The notes below the pieces were generated by a model, which did no database searches, was not told the origin of the DNA, and worked only from the letters and a program-made list of their open reading frames with translations. A stretch of 16,626 bases of DNA from Acinetobacter sp. UBA3106 (GTDB lineage Bacteria > Pseudomonadota > Gammaproteobacteria > Pseudomonadales > Moraxellaceae): the NCBI GenBank assembly GCA_002365595.1, contig DFAM01000020.1:1-16626 (forward strand), written 5' to 3'. A program made the translations under genes and the position numbers. Each line of letters starts with the position of its first letter. Position 1 is the stretch's first letter. This document shows, in pieces, positions 7,863 to 14,264 of this stretch.

Positions 7863-8741
7863 ATGGCAAGGATTGGATTCGTGGGAACCGGTATTATGGG
7901 CACACCCATGGTTATGAACTTAATCAAGGATGGTCACCAGGTTCAGGTTTGGAATAGAACAATTTCTAAATTGAAAACATTAGAAGAGGCGGGCGCACAA
8001 GTCTGTCATCAGCTATCGGAAGTTGGAAGAGATGTTGATCTTCTTATTGTAATGCTGAGTGATGGAAAAACTTGTGATGAAGTCCTGTTCCAAAAAGATG
8101 GAGCGATCTCTGAACTAAAGAAAAATAGTATTGTGATTGTCATGAGTTCAATCCCGGTAGAAACTGCAAAACATCAAAATGAACGATGTTTATCCTTAGG
8201 ATTAAGATACCTGGATGCACCTGTTTCAGGCGGTGAAAAAGGTGCACAAAATGCGACTCTAGCTATTATGGTGGGTGGTGAGGAAGATACCTTTACTGAA
8301 GCCCAAACTGTTCTAAATTCTATGGGCAGAGCAGTCTTGGTGGGCGCTGCCGGATGTGGAGAGCTCGCCAAACTGGTTAACCAGATGATTGTGGCGAGTA
8401 CGATTGCTACCGTGGCAGAAGGTTTGCTCTTTGCTCAGCAAGGCGGGGCTGATCCTTATAAAGTAAAGCAGGCATTAACTGGTGGATTTGCTGACTCTCC
8501 TATTTTGCAACAGCATGGTGAACGTATGTTAAGTCAAAACTTTAAACCAGGAGGCGCAGCGAGTACTCAGTTAAAAGATACTCATACTGCTATAAATTAT
8601 GCACAGAAATTAAAATTAAAGTTGCCGGTAGCGGAATTGGTAGATCAGCTCTTTTCAGATATGGTCCATCATGGCGATGGAGCCTTAGATCATTCAGGAT
8701 TAATTCGTGAATTAAAAAGGCTTAATAATATAGAGGTATAG
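7863..8741 (+). CDS. Beta-hydroxyacid dehydrogenase family, tartronate semialdehyde reductase/L-threonate dehydrogenase-like
   Basis: The 292-residue protein has a dinucleotide motif GFVGTGIMG (5-13), the substrate-binding DAPVSGGEKGA (118-128) and the catalytic lysine K170 in ELAKLVNQ with N174, which define the 3-hydroxyisobutyrate/beta-hydroxyacid dehydrogenase family. WNRT at 30-33 suggests NADP(H) preference. Closest functional types I recall are GarR (tartronate semialdehyde to D-glycerate) and LtnD (L-threonate 2-dehydrogenase). GGAG lies 8 bases before the start and only 3 bases separate it from the permease, so translation is probably coupled. Together with a DenD-like enzyme and permease it suggests use of a C4 or related acid. 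Its stop is followed directly by a strong terminator. The exact substrate is unresolved. Confidence 0.8.
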   Translation: MARIGFVGTGIMGTPMVMNLIKDGHQVQVWNRTISKLKTLEEAGAQVCHQLSEVGRDVDLLIVMLSDGKTCDEVLFQKDGAISELKKNSIVIVMSSIPVETAKHQNERCLSLGLRYLDAPVSGGEKGAQNATLAIMVGGEEDTFTEAQTVLNSMGRAVLVGAAGCGELAKLVNQMIVASTIATVAEGLLFAQQGGADPYKVKQALTGGFADSPILQQHGERMLSQNFKPGGAASTQLKDTHTAINYAQKLKLKLPVAELVDQLFSDMVHHGDGALDHSGLIRELKRLNNIEV

Positions 8742-8762
8742 CTATATCTCTTGATATTTTTT

Positions 8763-8795
8763 AAAACTGGCTTTTAAATAGCCAGTTTTTTTATT
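8763..8795 (+). terminator. Rho-independent terminator of the denD-permease-dehydrogenase operon
   Basis: A perfect 10-bp stem, AAAACTGGCT and AGCCAGTTTT, with a 7-base loop is followed by a T-rich tail. It begins 22 bases after the stop codon of the beta-hydroxyacid dehydrogenase gene, the expected place for the operon's end. Confidence 0.9.
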
Positions 8796-8879
8796 TTAAA
8801 TATATTATTTTTAATTCTAAAATATTTAATACATTTTAATATCTATTTTTAAATCAATGTTTTTTAAAATAAAATATAT

Positions 8880-8891
8880 ATCGATAGGACT
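8880..8891 (+). repeat. Direct repeat copy 1, ATCGATAGGACT
   Basis: It matches the copy at 8932-8943 at 11 of 12 bases, with the copies 52 bp apart start to start, close to five helical turns. CGATA here also forms a small inverted pair with TATCG at 8897-8901. The overlapping palindrome TATCGATA (8879-8886) also occurs at 5374-5381 upstream of the denD-like gene. Confidence 0.4.
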
Positions 8892-8918
8892 GAGTTATCG
8901 AATGCTGGGAAAATGTAA

Positions 8919-8948
8919 TTGGAATTTCAAAATCGATAGAACTATATT
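8919..8948 (+). promoter_or_regulatory. Possible sigma70-type promoter of the lone permease
   Basis: TTGGAA and TATATT are 18 bases apart and lie about 107-136 bases before the permease start. The second ATCGATAG repeat falls in the spacer, which would suit control at the promoter. The region is so AT-rich that chance -10 boxes are common, so the call is weak. Confidence 0.3.
8932..8943 (+). repeat. Direct repeat copy 2, ATCGATAGAACT
   Basis: This is the second copy of the repeat described at 8880-8891, with one mismatch. It sits inside the spacer of the possible promoter at 8919-8948. Confidence 0.4.
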
Positions 8949-9015
8949 TTTTTATATTTTATTAAATAGAGAAATTCTCTATTAAATAAAATTATTCAGA
9001 ATAAGAATGGATGGA

Positions 9016-9039
9016 ATTAACCATTTTCAGGTGGTTAAT
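9016..9039. promoter_or_regulatory. 24-bp palindrome (operator or leader hairpin) upstream of the lone permease
   Basis: Perfect 8-bp arms ATTAACCA and TGGTTAAT flank an 8-base spacer, TTTTCAGG. The element ends 15 bases before the permease ATG, just upstream of the GGGAAAG ribosome-binding site. It could be a repressor operator in the leader or an RNA hairpin next to the ribosome-binding site. I did not find another intergenic copy in the window. Confidence 0.5.
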
Positions 9040-9054
9040 AAATAGGGAAAGAGA

Positions 9055-10374
9055 ATGAGTTTAAAAAAAGTTCATCGGCATTCATGGGTGTCTCTTGTTG
9101 TTTGCTGGTTAATCTGGCTGGTTATTGCATATGATCGTGAACTCATATTCCGCGCGGCAGTCATGATTTGTGAAGAGTTCTCTCTTACACCCACAGAGTG
9201 GGGCTATACCATTGCCGCTATTACTGTGTCCCTAGCCTTACTCAGTATTCCGGTAAGTGCCTATTGTGATTTAAAAGCACCGGGCTGGAAACGTGCTATG
9301 TTCCAGTGGCCTTTGATTGTCGGATTTACTTTTCTGTCCTTACTTTCTGGCATCATGTCATTTAGTAATACTTTCTATAAGTTTGTTATCTTACGGATAT
9401 TGGTGTCCATTGGTTGTGGGGTAGCCGAACCCATCGGGGTGAGTAACACTGCAGAATGGTGGCCTAAAGAGCACCGAGGATTTGCAATCGGTGCCCACCA
9501 TGCTGGTTATCCCGTTGGTGCAATGCTGAGTGGGGTAGTAATGGCATCAATTATTTATTATTTTGGTCCTGAAAACTGGCGTTATGCATTTTATCTCGGC
9601 ATCATGATTTCAGTACCGGTATTAACATTCTGGGCTATTTATTCAAACAAGAAACGCTATGATGAGTTTCATGATGCATGTATAGATCGAGGACTTACTC
9701 CACCGACAGATAATCCATGTCTAGAAACCAAATCCTTAAATCCAGCTGCTGCGAAGAAAGGTTCCTTAAAAAGAACTTTAAAGTCACGCGGTATTTTATT
9801 TACGGCGGGTAGTACCTTAATTACACACATTGTATATCTTGGTTTCCTGACTATTTTTCCTGCATATCTTTATAATATTGTGGGACTAGATCTTGCTAAA
9901 GCGGCAGGTTTAAGTGCCGTATTTACAATTACAGGAATTATGGGGCAAATTTTCTGGCCTTCTTTGTCCGATAAAATTGGACGCCGTAAAACACTCATTC
10001 TTTGTGGAATCTGGATGGCTGTTGGTATTGCCAGTTTCTGTTTAACCCAAGGTGTAATTTCTGTCATTATTATTCAATTAATTTTTGGTTTCTCTGCCAA
10101 TGCAATCTGGCCAATTTATTATGCCACAGCATCAGATTATGCCGAGCAAGATGCCATGGGTACAGCGAACAGTATCATTACCGTGGCCCTTTATGTGGGA
10201 GGAGCGATTGCCCCCATTCTCATGGGTTCATTACTGACGAATTTTGGAGGATGGCATAATGCAACCGGTTATACACTTTGCTTTATTTTAATGTCAGTCT
10301 GTGCATTGATTGGTGTGTTGCTGCAAGTTATCTTGGGCTATCTGGACAAGAAAGATCATTTAAAACCTGTTTAA
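9055..10374 (+). CDS. MFS transporter, substrate unknown
   Basis: This 439-residue inner-membrane MFS protein has about 12 hydrophobic segments and a hydrophilic central loop near residues 198-243 that is rich in Lys, Arg, Asp and Glu. The canonical MFS loop motif between helices 8 and 9 is present (LSDKIGRRKT), but the corresponding N-terminal loop is degenerate (AYCDLKAPGWKR). It has the charged helix-1 signature AYDRELIFRAA, and unlike the two other permeases here it lacks the ACS GAAAGI-LINSVGN block, so it belongs to a different MFS branch. The start is preceded by GGGAAAG. It is monocistronic, between its own regulatory region and two hairpins. Location inside a sugar-acid locus suggests an organic acid substrate, but nothing in the sequence identifies it. 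Confidence 0.82.
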   Translation: MSLKKVHRHSWVSLVVCWLIWLVIAYDRELIFRAAVMICEEFSLTPTEWGYTIAAITVSLALLSIPVSAYCDLKAPGWKRAMFQWPLIVGFTFLSLLSGIMSFSNTFYKFVILRILVSIGCGVAEPIGVSNTAEWWPKEHRGFAIGAHHAGYPVGAMLSGVVMASIIYYFGPENWRYAFYLGIMISVPVLTFWAIYSNKKRYDEFHDACIDRGLTPPTDNPCLETKSLNPAAAKKGSLKRTLKSRGILFTAGSTLITHIVYLGFLTIFPAYLYNIVGLDLAKAAGLSAVFTITGIMGQIFWPSLSDKIGRRKTLILCGIWMAVGIASFCLTQGVISVIIIQLIFGFSANAIWPIYYATASDYAEQDAMGTANSIITVALYVGGAIAPILMGSLLTNFGGWHNATGYTLCFILMSVCALIGVLLQVILGYLDKKDHLKPV

Positions 10375-10398
10375 TTCCTGATTAATTCCATAAATTTC

Positions 10399-10435
10399 GA
10401 CTGTAGTTTCCTCATGGATTGAGGGTGCTACAGTC
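10399..10435 (+). terminator. Two-part hairpin after the lone permease
   Basis: The outer stem GACTGTAG/CTACAGTC and inner stem CCTC/GAGG are separated by a 3-by-3 internal loop, with a 7-base apical loop. It lies 25 bases after the permease stop. The T-run that follows is offset (CATTTTTA at 10441), so it may terminate poorly or protect the mRNA 3' end, with a better terminator next to it. Confidence 0.5.
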
Positions 10436-10498
10436 TTATCCATTTTTATATTTGAGTTAAAGGATTTGGCTTTCATGTGGGTTTCATCCAGCTAAATG

Positions 10499-10540
10499 AA
10501 TAGGACGGGCATCTTAATAATGAACCGTCCTATTTTTTAT
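10499..10540 (+). terminator. Rho-independent terminator between convergent permease and dehydrogenase genes
   Basis: A perfect 10-bp stem, AATAGGACGG and CCGTCCTATT, has a 16-base loop and is followed directly by a T-run on the plus strand. It is the second of two hairpins in the 205-base convergent gap. Read on the minus strand it lacks a T-run, so it mainly ends plus-strand transcription. Confidence 0.75.
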
Positions 10541-10579
10541 ATTAGTTTTTTTATTTAATACTCTCTTTTATAAATTGAA

Positions 10580-11530
10580 CTAAACCAGATTTTGATCATG
10601 ACCTAAAATATTCTGGTTCACATTACTCTCCAAAATAGAGAACAGTCGTTCTTGAGCTTCATCAGTAGCCCAAGCAATATGCGCTGTAATCATGACATTT
10701 GGATGCTTGAGTTTTAACAAGGGATGATCGGCTGCAGGAGGCTCCTGGTCCAGCACATCTGCACCAAAACCTGCAATCTGCTGATTCATTAATGCTTCTG
10801 CAACATCCTCACTATGAACCAAACCGCCACGGCCTACATTAATCAAAATGCTATCTTTTTTCATTTGACTGAGTACAGTCCGATCAATCATAAAACGGGT
10901 TTCATCATTCAACTCACAATGCAAGGACAGCACATCAGCAAGCTGAATTGCCTGTGTAAATGGAACATATCCTTCACGACAGGTGGTAGCATTCTTACGT
11001 TCACTGAAGGTAACTTTCATACCAAATGCCTGGGCTTTTTCTGCAAGCGATTGACCGATTTCGCCCTTACCTACAATGACCAGATTTTTATTTTTGAGTT
11101 CACGGATGGGCGCTGCAAGATAGAAAGATACTGGACTATTTGACCAGGTCCCATCGCGAACCGCTTTAACTTGGGAGTCGAAATTTTTGATCAGGTTCAT
11201 CATCAGGACAAATGCATGTTCAGCCACTGCATCGCCAGCATAGCCACGAATATTGCAGATTTTGATATCTCTAGACTTTAATAAATCGACATCTACATGA
11301 TCGTAACCTGTGGAACAAAGTGCCAGTAACTTTAAGTTCGGATTATTGTCCAGAATCTGTTCATCAACTTTCAGGTCACTGATGATGAGCACATCCTGAT
11401 CATGGACCTGATCATAAAACTGTTGCTGACTTAACTGCTCATATTCAGTGTATTCAACAGGGAAATTAAATTGAAATGCTTTATTTAGTAATACGCCTTT
11501 TTCAACACAGGTAACTTTTACGGTATTCAT
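10580..11530 (-). CDS. D-2-hydroxyacid dehydrogenase, glycerate dehydrogenase/hydroxypyruvate reductase-like
   Basis: The 316-residue protein has the two-domain fold of D-isomer 2-hydroxyacid dehydrogenases. Visible features are the substrate-side CSTGYDHVD (72-80), NAD-binding GKGEIG (154-159), and the catalytic set R234 (NVGRGG), E263 (LDQEPP) and H284 (AHIAW). The E/R-containing segment after the second strand (FSERKN, about 175-180) leaves NAD versus NADP open. It probably reduces a 2-keto acid such as hydroxypyruvate or glyoxylate, or a keto acid from the pathway. It lies 37 bases downstream of the GntR gene, last in the dehydratase-gntR-dehydrogenase operon. The ribosome-binding site is weak (AAAG). 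Such an enzyme is not a standard step of the arabonate route, so its role here is unclear. Confidence 0.82.
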   Translation of the reverse strand: MNTVKVTCVEKGVLLNKAFQFNFPVEYTEYEQLSQQQFYDQVHDQDVLIISDLKVDEQILDNNPNLKLLALCSTGYDHVDVDLLKSRDIKICNIRGYAGDAVAEHAFVLMMNLIKNFDSQVKAVRDGTWSNSPVSFYLAAPIRELKNKNLVIVGKGEIGQSLAEKAQAFGMKVTFSERKNATTCREGYVPFTQAIQLADVLSLHCELNDETRFMIDRTVLSQMKKDSILINVGRGGLVHSEDVAEALMNQQIAGFGADVLDQEPPAADHPLLKLKHPNVMITAHIAWATDEAQERLFSILESNVNQNILGHDQNLV

Positions 11531-11567
11531 AAATCTTTAATGTCTACATAGTGGTACTGCGTATGAC

Positions 11568-12284
11568 TTATTTTTTAATTAAATCATATGCCATTTTAGT
11601 ATCCTCTAACTGCACCAGCGAGGCATGACGTGCAGAAAGAGGGTCTTTATTTTCAATTGCAGTTAAAATTGCTTTATGCCGAGGCAATGAATGGTTCTGT
11701 AAATTCGGTCTTAAACTGGTAACCTGGATTGCCTGCTGCAAAGGTAAAACCAGCATTTTTGACATATATGCCAATAAATCATTATGAGTTGCTTTGGCAA
11801 TTGAAAGGTGAAAGTCAATATCCGGCTGGATAAACTCTTCGATACTTTCTGCCTGTTCCATCCCTGCATACGCTTTTTTAATGCGTGCTATATCTTCCTC
11901 TGTCGCCGTACTTGCTGCGATATAAGCCAATTCCGGCTCTAATACACGACGTACAGTAGATAAAGTTTTAAAAAATTCATTTTCAGGGGTGGATTGTATA
12001 AGCCAGTATAAAATATCCGGATCAAGTAAATGCCATTCATCTTTAGGGCGAACAACCGTACCAATTTTAGGGCGAGAATAGGTCAGGCCTTTGGCATTCA
12101 GAACACGAATAGCTTCACGAAATACCGGTCGACTGACTTGAAATTCTTCACATAACTCTGCCTCTGAAGGCAATTTTGCATTTTCCGGTATTTCGCCAGA
12201 TACTATTTTTAGACCTAATTGCTGAACAATAAGAGCATGTTGGCTTTTACTTGGAACAGGATTTTTATAGTCGGCATTACTCAT
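11568..12284 (-). CDS. FadR-type (FCD) GntR family regulator of the arabonate genes
   Basis: The 238-residue protein has an N-terminal winged helix (about 15-80, with KLPSEAELCEEFQVSRPVFREAIRVLNAKGL-YSRPKIGTVV) and a C-terminal FCD effector domain with the metal-site residues D155, H159 (DIDFH), H203 and H220. This architecture is typical of repressors of sugar-acid catabolism, released by binding the acid or its keto product. It lies 80 bases downstream of the arabonate dehydratase gene in the same direction and 37 bases ahead of the dehydrogenase. Two identical TNGTNNNACNA palindromes near 14119 and 14192, in the divergent promoter just upstream of this operon, are the expected binding sites. 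The ribosome-binding site is poor. Repressor function is inferred from family and site placement. Confidence 0.87.
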   Translation of the reverse strand: MSNADYKNPVPSKSQHALIVQQLGLKIVSGEIPENAKLPSEAELCEEFQVSRPVFREAIRVLNAKGLTYSRPKIGTVVRPKDEWHLLDPDILYWLIQSTPENEFFKTLSTVRRVLEPELAYIAASTATEEDIARIKKAYAGMEQAESIEEFIQPDIDFHLSIAKATHNDLLAYMSKMLVLPLQQAIQVTSLRPNLQNHSLPRHKAILTAIENKDPLSARHASLVQLEDTKMAYDLIKK

Positions 12285-12320
12285 ATTTTACAATTGACCA
12301 TTTATGATCTCATTATGGTA

Positions 12321-12352
12321 TAGATGACCTTATGATTTCACAAGATCATCTA
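12321..12352 (-). repeat. 11-bp stem-loop in the dehydratase-gntR gap
   Basis: Arms TAGATGACCTT and AAGATCATCTA have a 10-base loop. In DNA there is one mismatch, but in the minus-strand RNA that position becomes a G-U pair, so the full stem forms only in the transcript that runs from the dehydratase into gntR. No U-run follows, so it is more likely an RNA processing, stability or attenuation element than a strong terminator. Confidence 0.45.
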
Positions 12353-12364
12353 AATTTTAGCCAC

Positions 12365-14098
12365 TTAATGTGAATGTCGGGGTACTTCAGAGCCTCGGCA
12401 ACCTACCAGAAAATCAAAGTCACAGCCTTGATCTGCCTGAAGTACATGATCTACATAGAGCTGACGATAGCCCCCAATAAAGCTTGGTCTTGGTGGTTCT
12501 GGTAAATTGGCTAAACGTTGCTGCAATTCTTCATCAGAAATATCCAGGTGTAATTTTCCGGCATAAGCATCGAGTTCAATATAGTCACCATTTTGAACAG
12601 CGGCCAAAGGACCACCGGCCATAGCTTCTGGTGCAACATGCAAGACTACCGTGCCATATGCAGTACCACTCATTCGTGCATCAGAAATACGAACCATGTC
12701 GGTAATTCCTTTTGCCAGAATTTTTGGAGGTAATCCCATATTTCCGACTTCTGCCATGCCTGGATAACCTTTTGGACCGGCATTCTTGAGTACCAAGACA
12801 CAGGTTTCGTCTACATCAAGATCTGGATCAACAATACGTGCCTTATAGTCATCAAAGTTTTCAAAGACTACAGCACGTCCACGATGTTTCATTAATTCAG
12901 GGGAGGCCGCAGACGGTTTCAATACAGCGCCTTTTGGTGCCAAATTACCTTTAAGAATACACATCCCCCCATCATTACGAAGTGGGTTATCAATTTGACG
13001 AATCACTTCATCATTGTAGATAGGGGAGTTTTGGCAATTTTCCCAGATCGATTGACCATTGACAGTTAATGCTTGAGGATGGGGAAGTAGATTATTTTCA
13101 CCCATACGACGTAATACTGCTGGCAATCCACCACTATAATAAAATTCTTCCATCAGGAAGCGCCCTGAGGGCTGCAAATCAACAATGGTTGGCATACCGC
13201 GACCCACACGGTTCCAGTCATCCAGTTCCAGATCAACCCCGATTCGGCCAGCAATTGCTTTCAGATGAATAACAGCATTGGTTGAACCACCAATTGCAGC
13301 ATTAACTTTGATAGCATTTTCAAAAGCTTCTTTAGTTAAAATTTTAGAAAGACGCAGATCTTCTTTCACCATATCTACAATACGCATACCAGATAAATGC
13401 GCCAATACATAACGACGAGAATCTACCGCAGGGATTGCCGCATTATGGGGTAAAGAGGTTCCTAAAGCTTCTGCCATACATGCCATTGTAGAAGCTGTAC
13501 CCATGGTATTACAGGTTCCTGCTGAACGTGACATACCAGATTCAGCTGATAAAAATTCATTTAAATCAATTTTTCCTGCTTTTAATTCTTCATGCATCTG
13601 CCAGACGATAGTACCCGCACCGATATCTTTACCCTTATGTTTGCCATTCAGCATAGGACCGCCTGTCACCACAATTGCAGGAACGTCACAACTTGCAGCA
13701 CCCATGAGCAAAGCAGGAGTCGTTTTATCACAACCTGTTAACAAGACAACGCCGTCGATGGGGTTACCGCGAATTGCTTCCTCTACATCCATACTGGCTA
13801 AGTTACGGGTAAGCATTGCAGTAGGGCGTAAGTTGGATTCTCCATTGGAGAAAACCGGGAACTCAACTGGAAAGCCGCCAGCTTCTAAAACACCTTTTTT
13901 GACATGCTCAGCAATTTTACGGAAATGTGCATTACAAGGTGTAAATTCTGACCAGGTGTTACAAATACCAATAATTGGTCGTCCATCAAACTCGTGATCT
14001 GGAATCCCCTGATTTTTCATCCAACTACGATACATAAATCCATTTTTATCGGTTGTCCCAAACCATGCAGCTGAGCGTAAAGGTTGTTTGTTAGACAT
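12365..14098 (-). CDS. L-arabonate dehydratase-type enzyme (IlvD/Edd family)
   Basis: This 577-residue Fe-S dehydratase is expected to convert L-arabonate to L-2-keto-3-deoxyarabonate. It closely resembles the Rhizobium L-arabinonate dehydratase I recall, in length and in blocks such as NGESNLRPTAM, AASCDVP, GVDSRR-like (AVDSRRYVLAHLSG) and LAPKGAVLKPSAASP. Cluster cysteines are C55 (TPCN), C123 (TGCDKTTP) and C196 (GTCNTMGT); the active-site serine is about S477 (RMSGT), and GGSTNAVIH is intact. An ATG 12 codons upstream lies inside the operator region and would have no ribosome-binding site, so the ATG at 14098 with AGGG 8 bases upstream is chosen. It is divergent from the permease and AraD1 genes, which supports arabonate as substrate. 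D-fuconate or a similar aldonate is possible. In the literature the gene is called araC, a name best avoided because it clashes with the regulator. Confidence 0.85.
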   Translation of the reverse strand: MSNKQPLRSAAWFGTTDKNGFMYRSWMKNQGIPDHEFDGRPIIGICNTWSEFTPCNAHFRKIAEHVKKGVLEAGGFPVEFPVFSNGESNLRPTAMLTRNLASMDVEEAIRGNPIDGVVLLTGCDKTTPALLMGAASCDVPAIVVTGGPMLNGKHKGKDIGAGTIVWQMHEELKAGKIDLNEFLSAESGMSRSAGTCNTMGTASTMACMAEALGTSLPHNAAIPAVDSRRYVLAHLSGMRIVDMVKEDLRLSKILTKEAFENAIKVNAAIGGSTNAVIHLKAIAGRIGVDLELDDWNRVGRGMPTIVDLQPSGRFLMEEFYYSGGLPAVLRRMGENNLLPHPQALTVNGQSIWENCQNSPIYNDEVIRQIDNPLRNDGGMCILKGNLAPKGAVLKPSAASPELMKHRGRAVVFENFDDYKARIVDPDLDVDETCVLVLKNAGPKGYPGMAEVGNMGLPPKILAKGITDMVRISDARMSGTAYGTVVLHVAPEAMAGGPLAAVQNGDYIELDAYAGKLHLDISDEELQQRLANLPEPPRPSFIGGYRQLYVDHVLQADQGCDFDFLVGCRGSEVPRHSH

Positions 14099-14110
14099 CT
14101 CTATATCCCT

Positions 14111-14126
14111 ATATAGTATTACTATT
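14111..14126. promoter_or_regulatory. GntR-type operator O1
   Basis: ATATAGTATTACTATT contains the palindrome TAGTATTACTA, an exact fit to the FadR-family consensus TNGTNNNACNA. It lies 13-28 bases upstream of the arabonate dehydratase start. It is the exact inverted copy of O2 at 14185-14200. A repressor bound here would sit over the start region of the dehydratase-gntR transcript. Confidence 0.75.
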
Positions 14127-14173
14127 AAAAACATTAAAACTAAAATACAGTAAATAAAATGCTTTTAAAAGGG

Positions 14174-14201
14174 TTTACAATTTAAATAGTAATACTATAT
14201 T
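14174..14201 (+). promoter_or_regulatory. Probable promoter of the permease-araD1-aldehyde dehydrogenase operon
   Basis: TTTACA (14174-14179) and TATATT (14196-14201) are 16 bases apart, a plausible sigma70 arrangement. The GntR operator O2 covers the spacer and most of the -10, which is the expected position for repression by blocking RNA polymerase. The coincidence of the two elements makes both calls stronger. Confidence 0.55.
14185..14200. promoter_or_regulatory. GntR-type operator O2
   Basis: AATAGTAATACTATAT is the exact reverse complement of O1 over 16 bases and contains TAGTAATACTA, matching TNGTNNNACNA. The centres of O1 and O2 are 73 bp apart, about seven helical turns, so two bound dimers would face the same side of the DNA. 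It overlaps the probable promoter of the permease gene. Confidence 0.75.
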
Positions 14202-14264
14202 TTATTCTGGTAAATTCCTCTTTCAGCATGAAGCTAAAACTAGAAATGGAAAATGGAGTCGAAT

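Larger units (their letters stand above)
8742..9054. other. Intergenic region between the denD operon terminator and the lone permease
   Basis: This 313-base, very AT-rich region carries no credible gene. From left to right it holds an intrinsic terminator, a low-complexity A/T stretch (about 8790-8875), two 12-bp direct repeats containing ATCGATAG, a possible promoter at 8919-8948, and a 24-bp palindrome just ahead of the permease start. Confidence 0.6.

Noticed and set aside
10814..11143. 109-codon plus-strand open frame antisense to the D-2-hydroxyacid dehydrogenase
   Set aside because: It is a shadow frame across the conserved catalytic region of the real gene, with an unconvincing protein composition.
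11549..11559. TAGTGGTACTG, a possible third GntR operator just upstream of the D-2-hydroxyacid dehydrogenase
   Set aside because: It breaks the TNGTNNNACNA consensus at the last position and is not a full palindrome like O1 and O2. A single weak match is too likely by chance to list as a site.
13503..13997. 164-codon plus-strand open frame antisense to the arabonate dehydratase
   Set aside because: It lies fully within a strongly supported gene, has no ribosome-binding context and no recognisable protein features. It is a shadow of the dehydratase reading frame.
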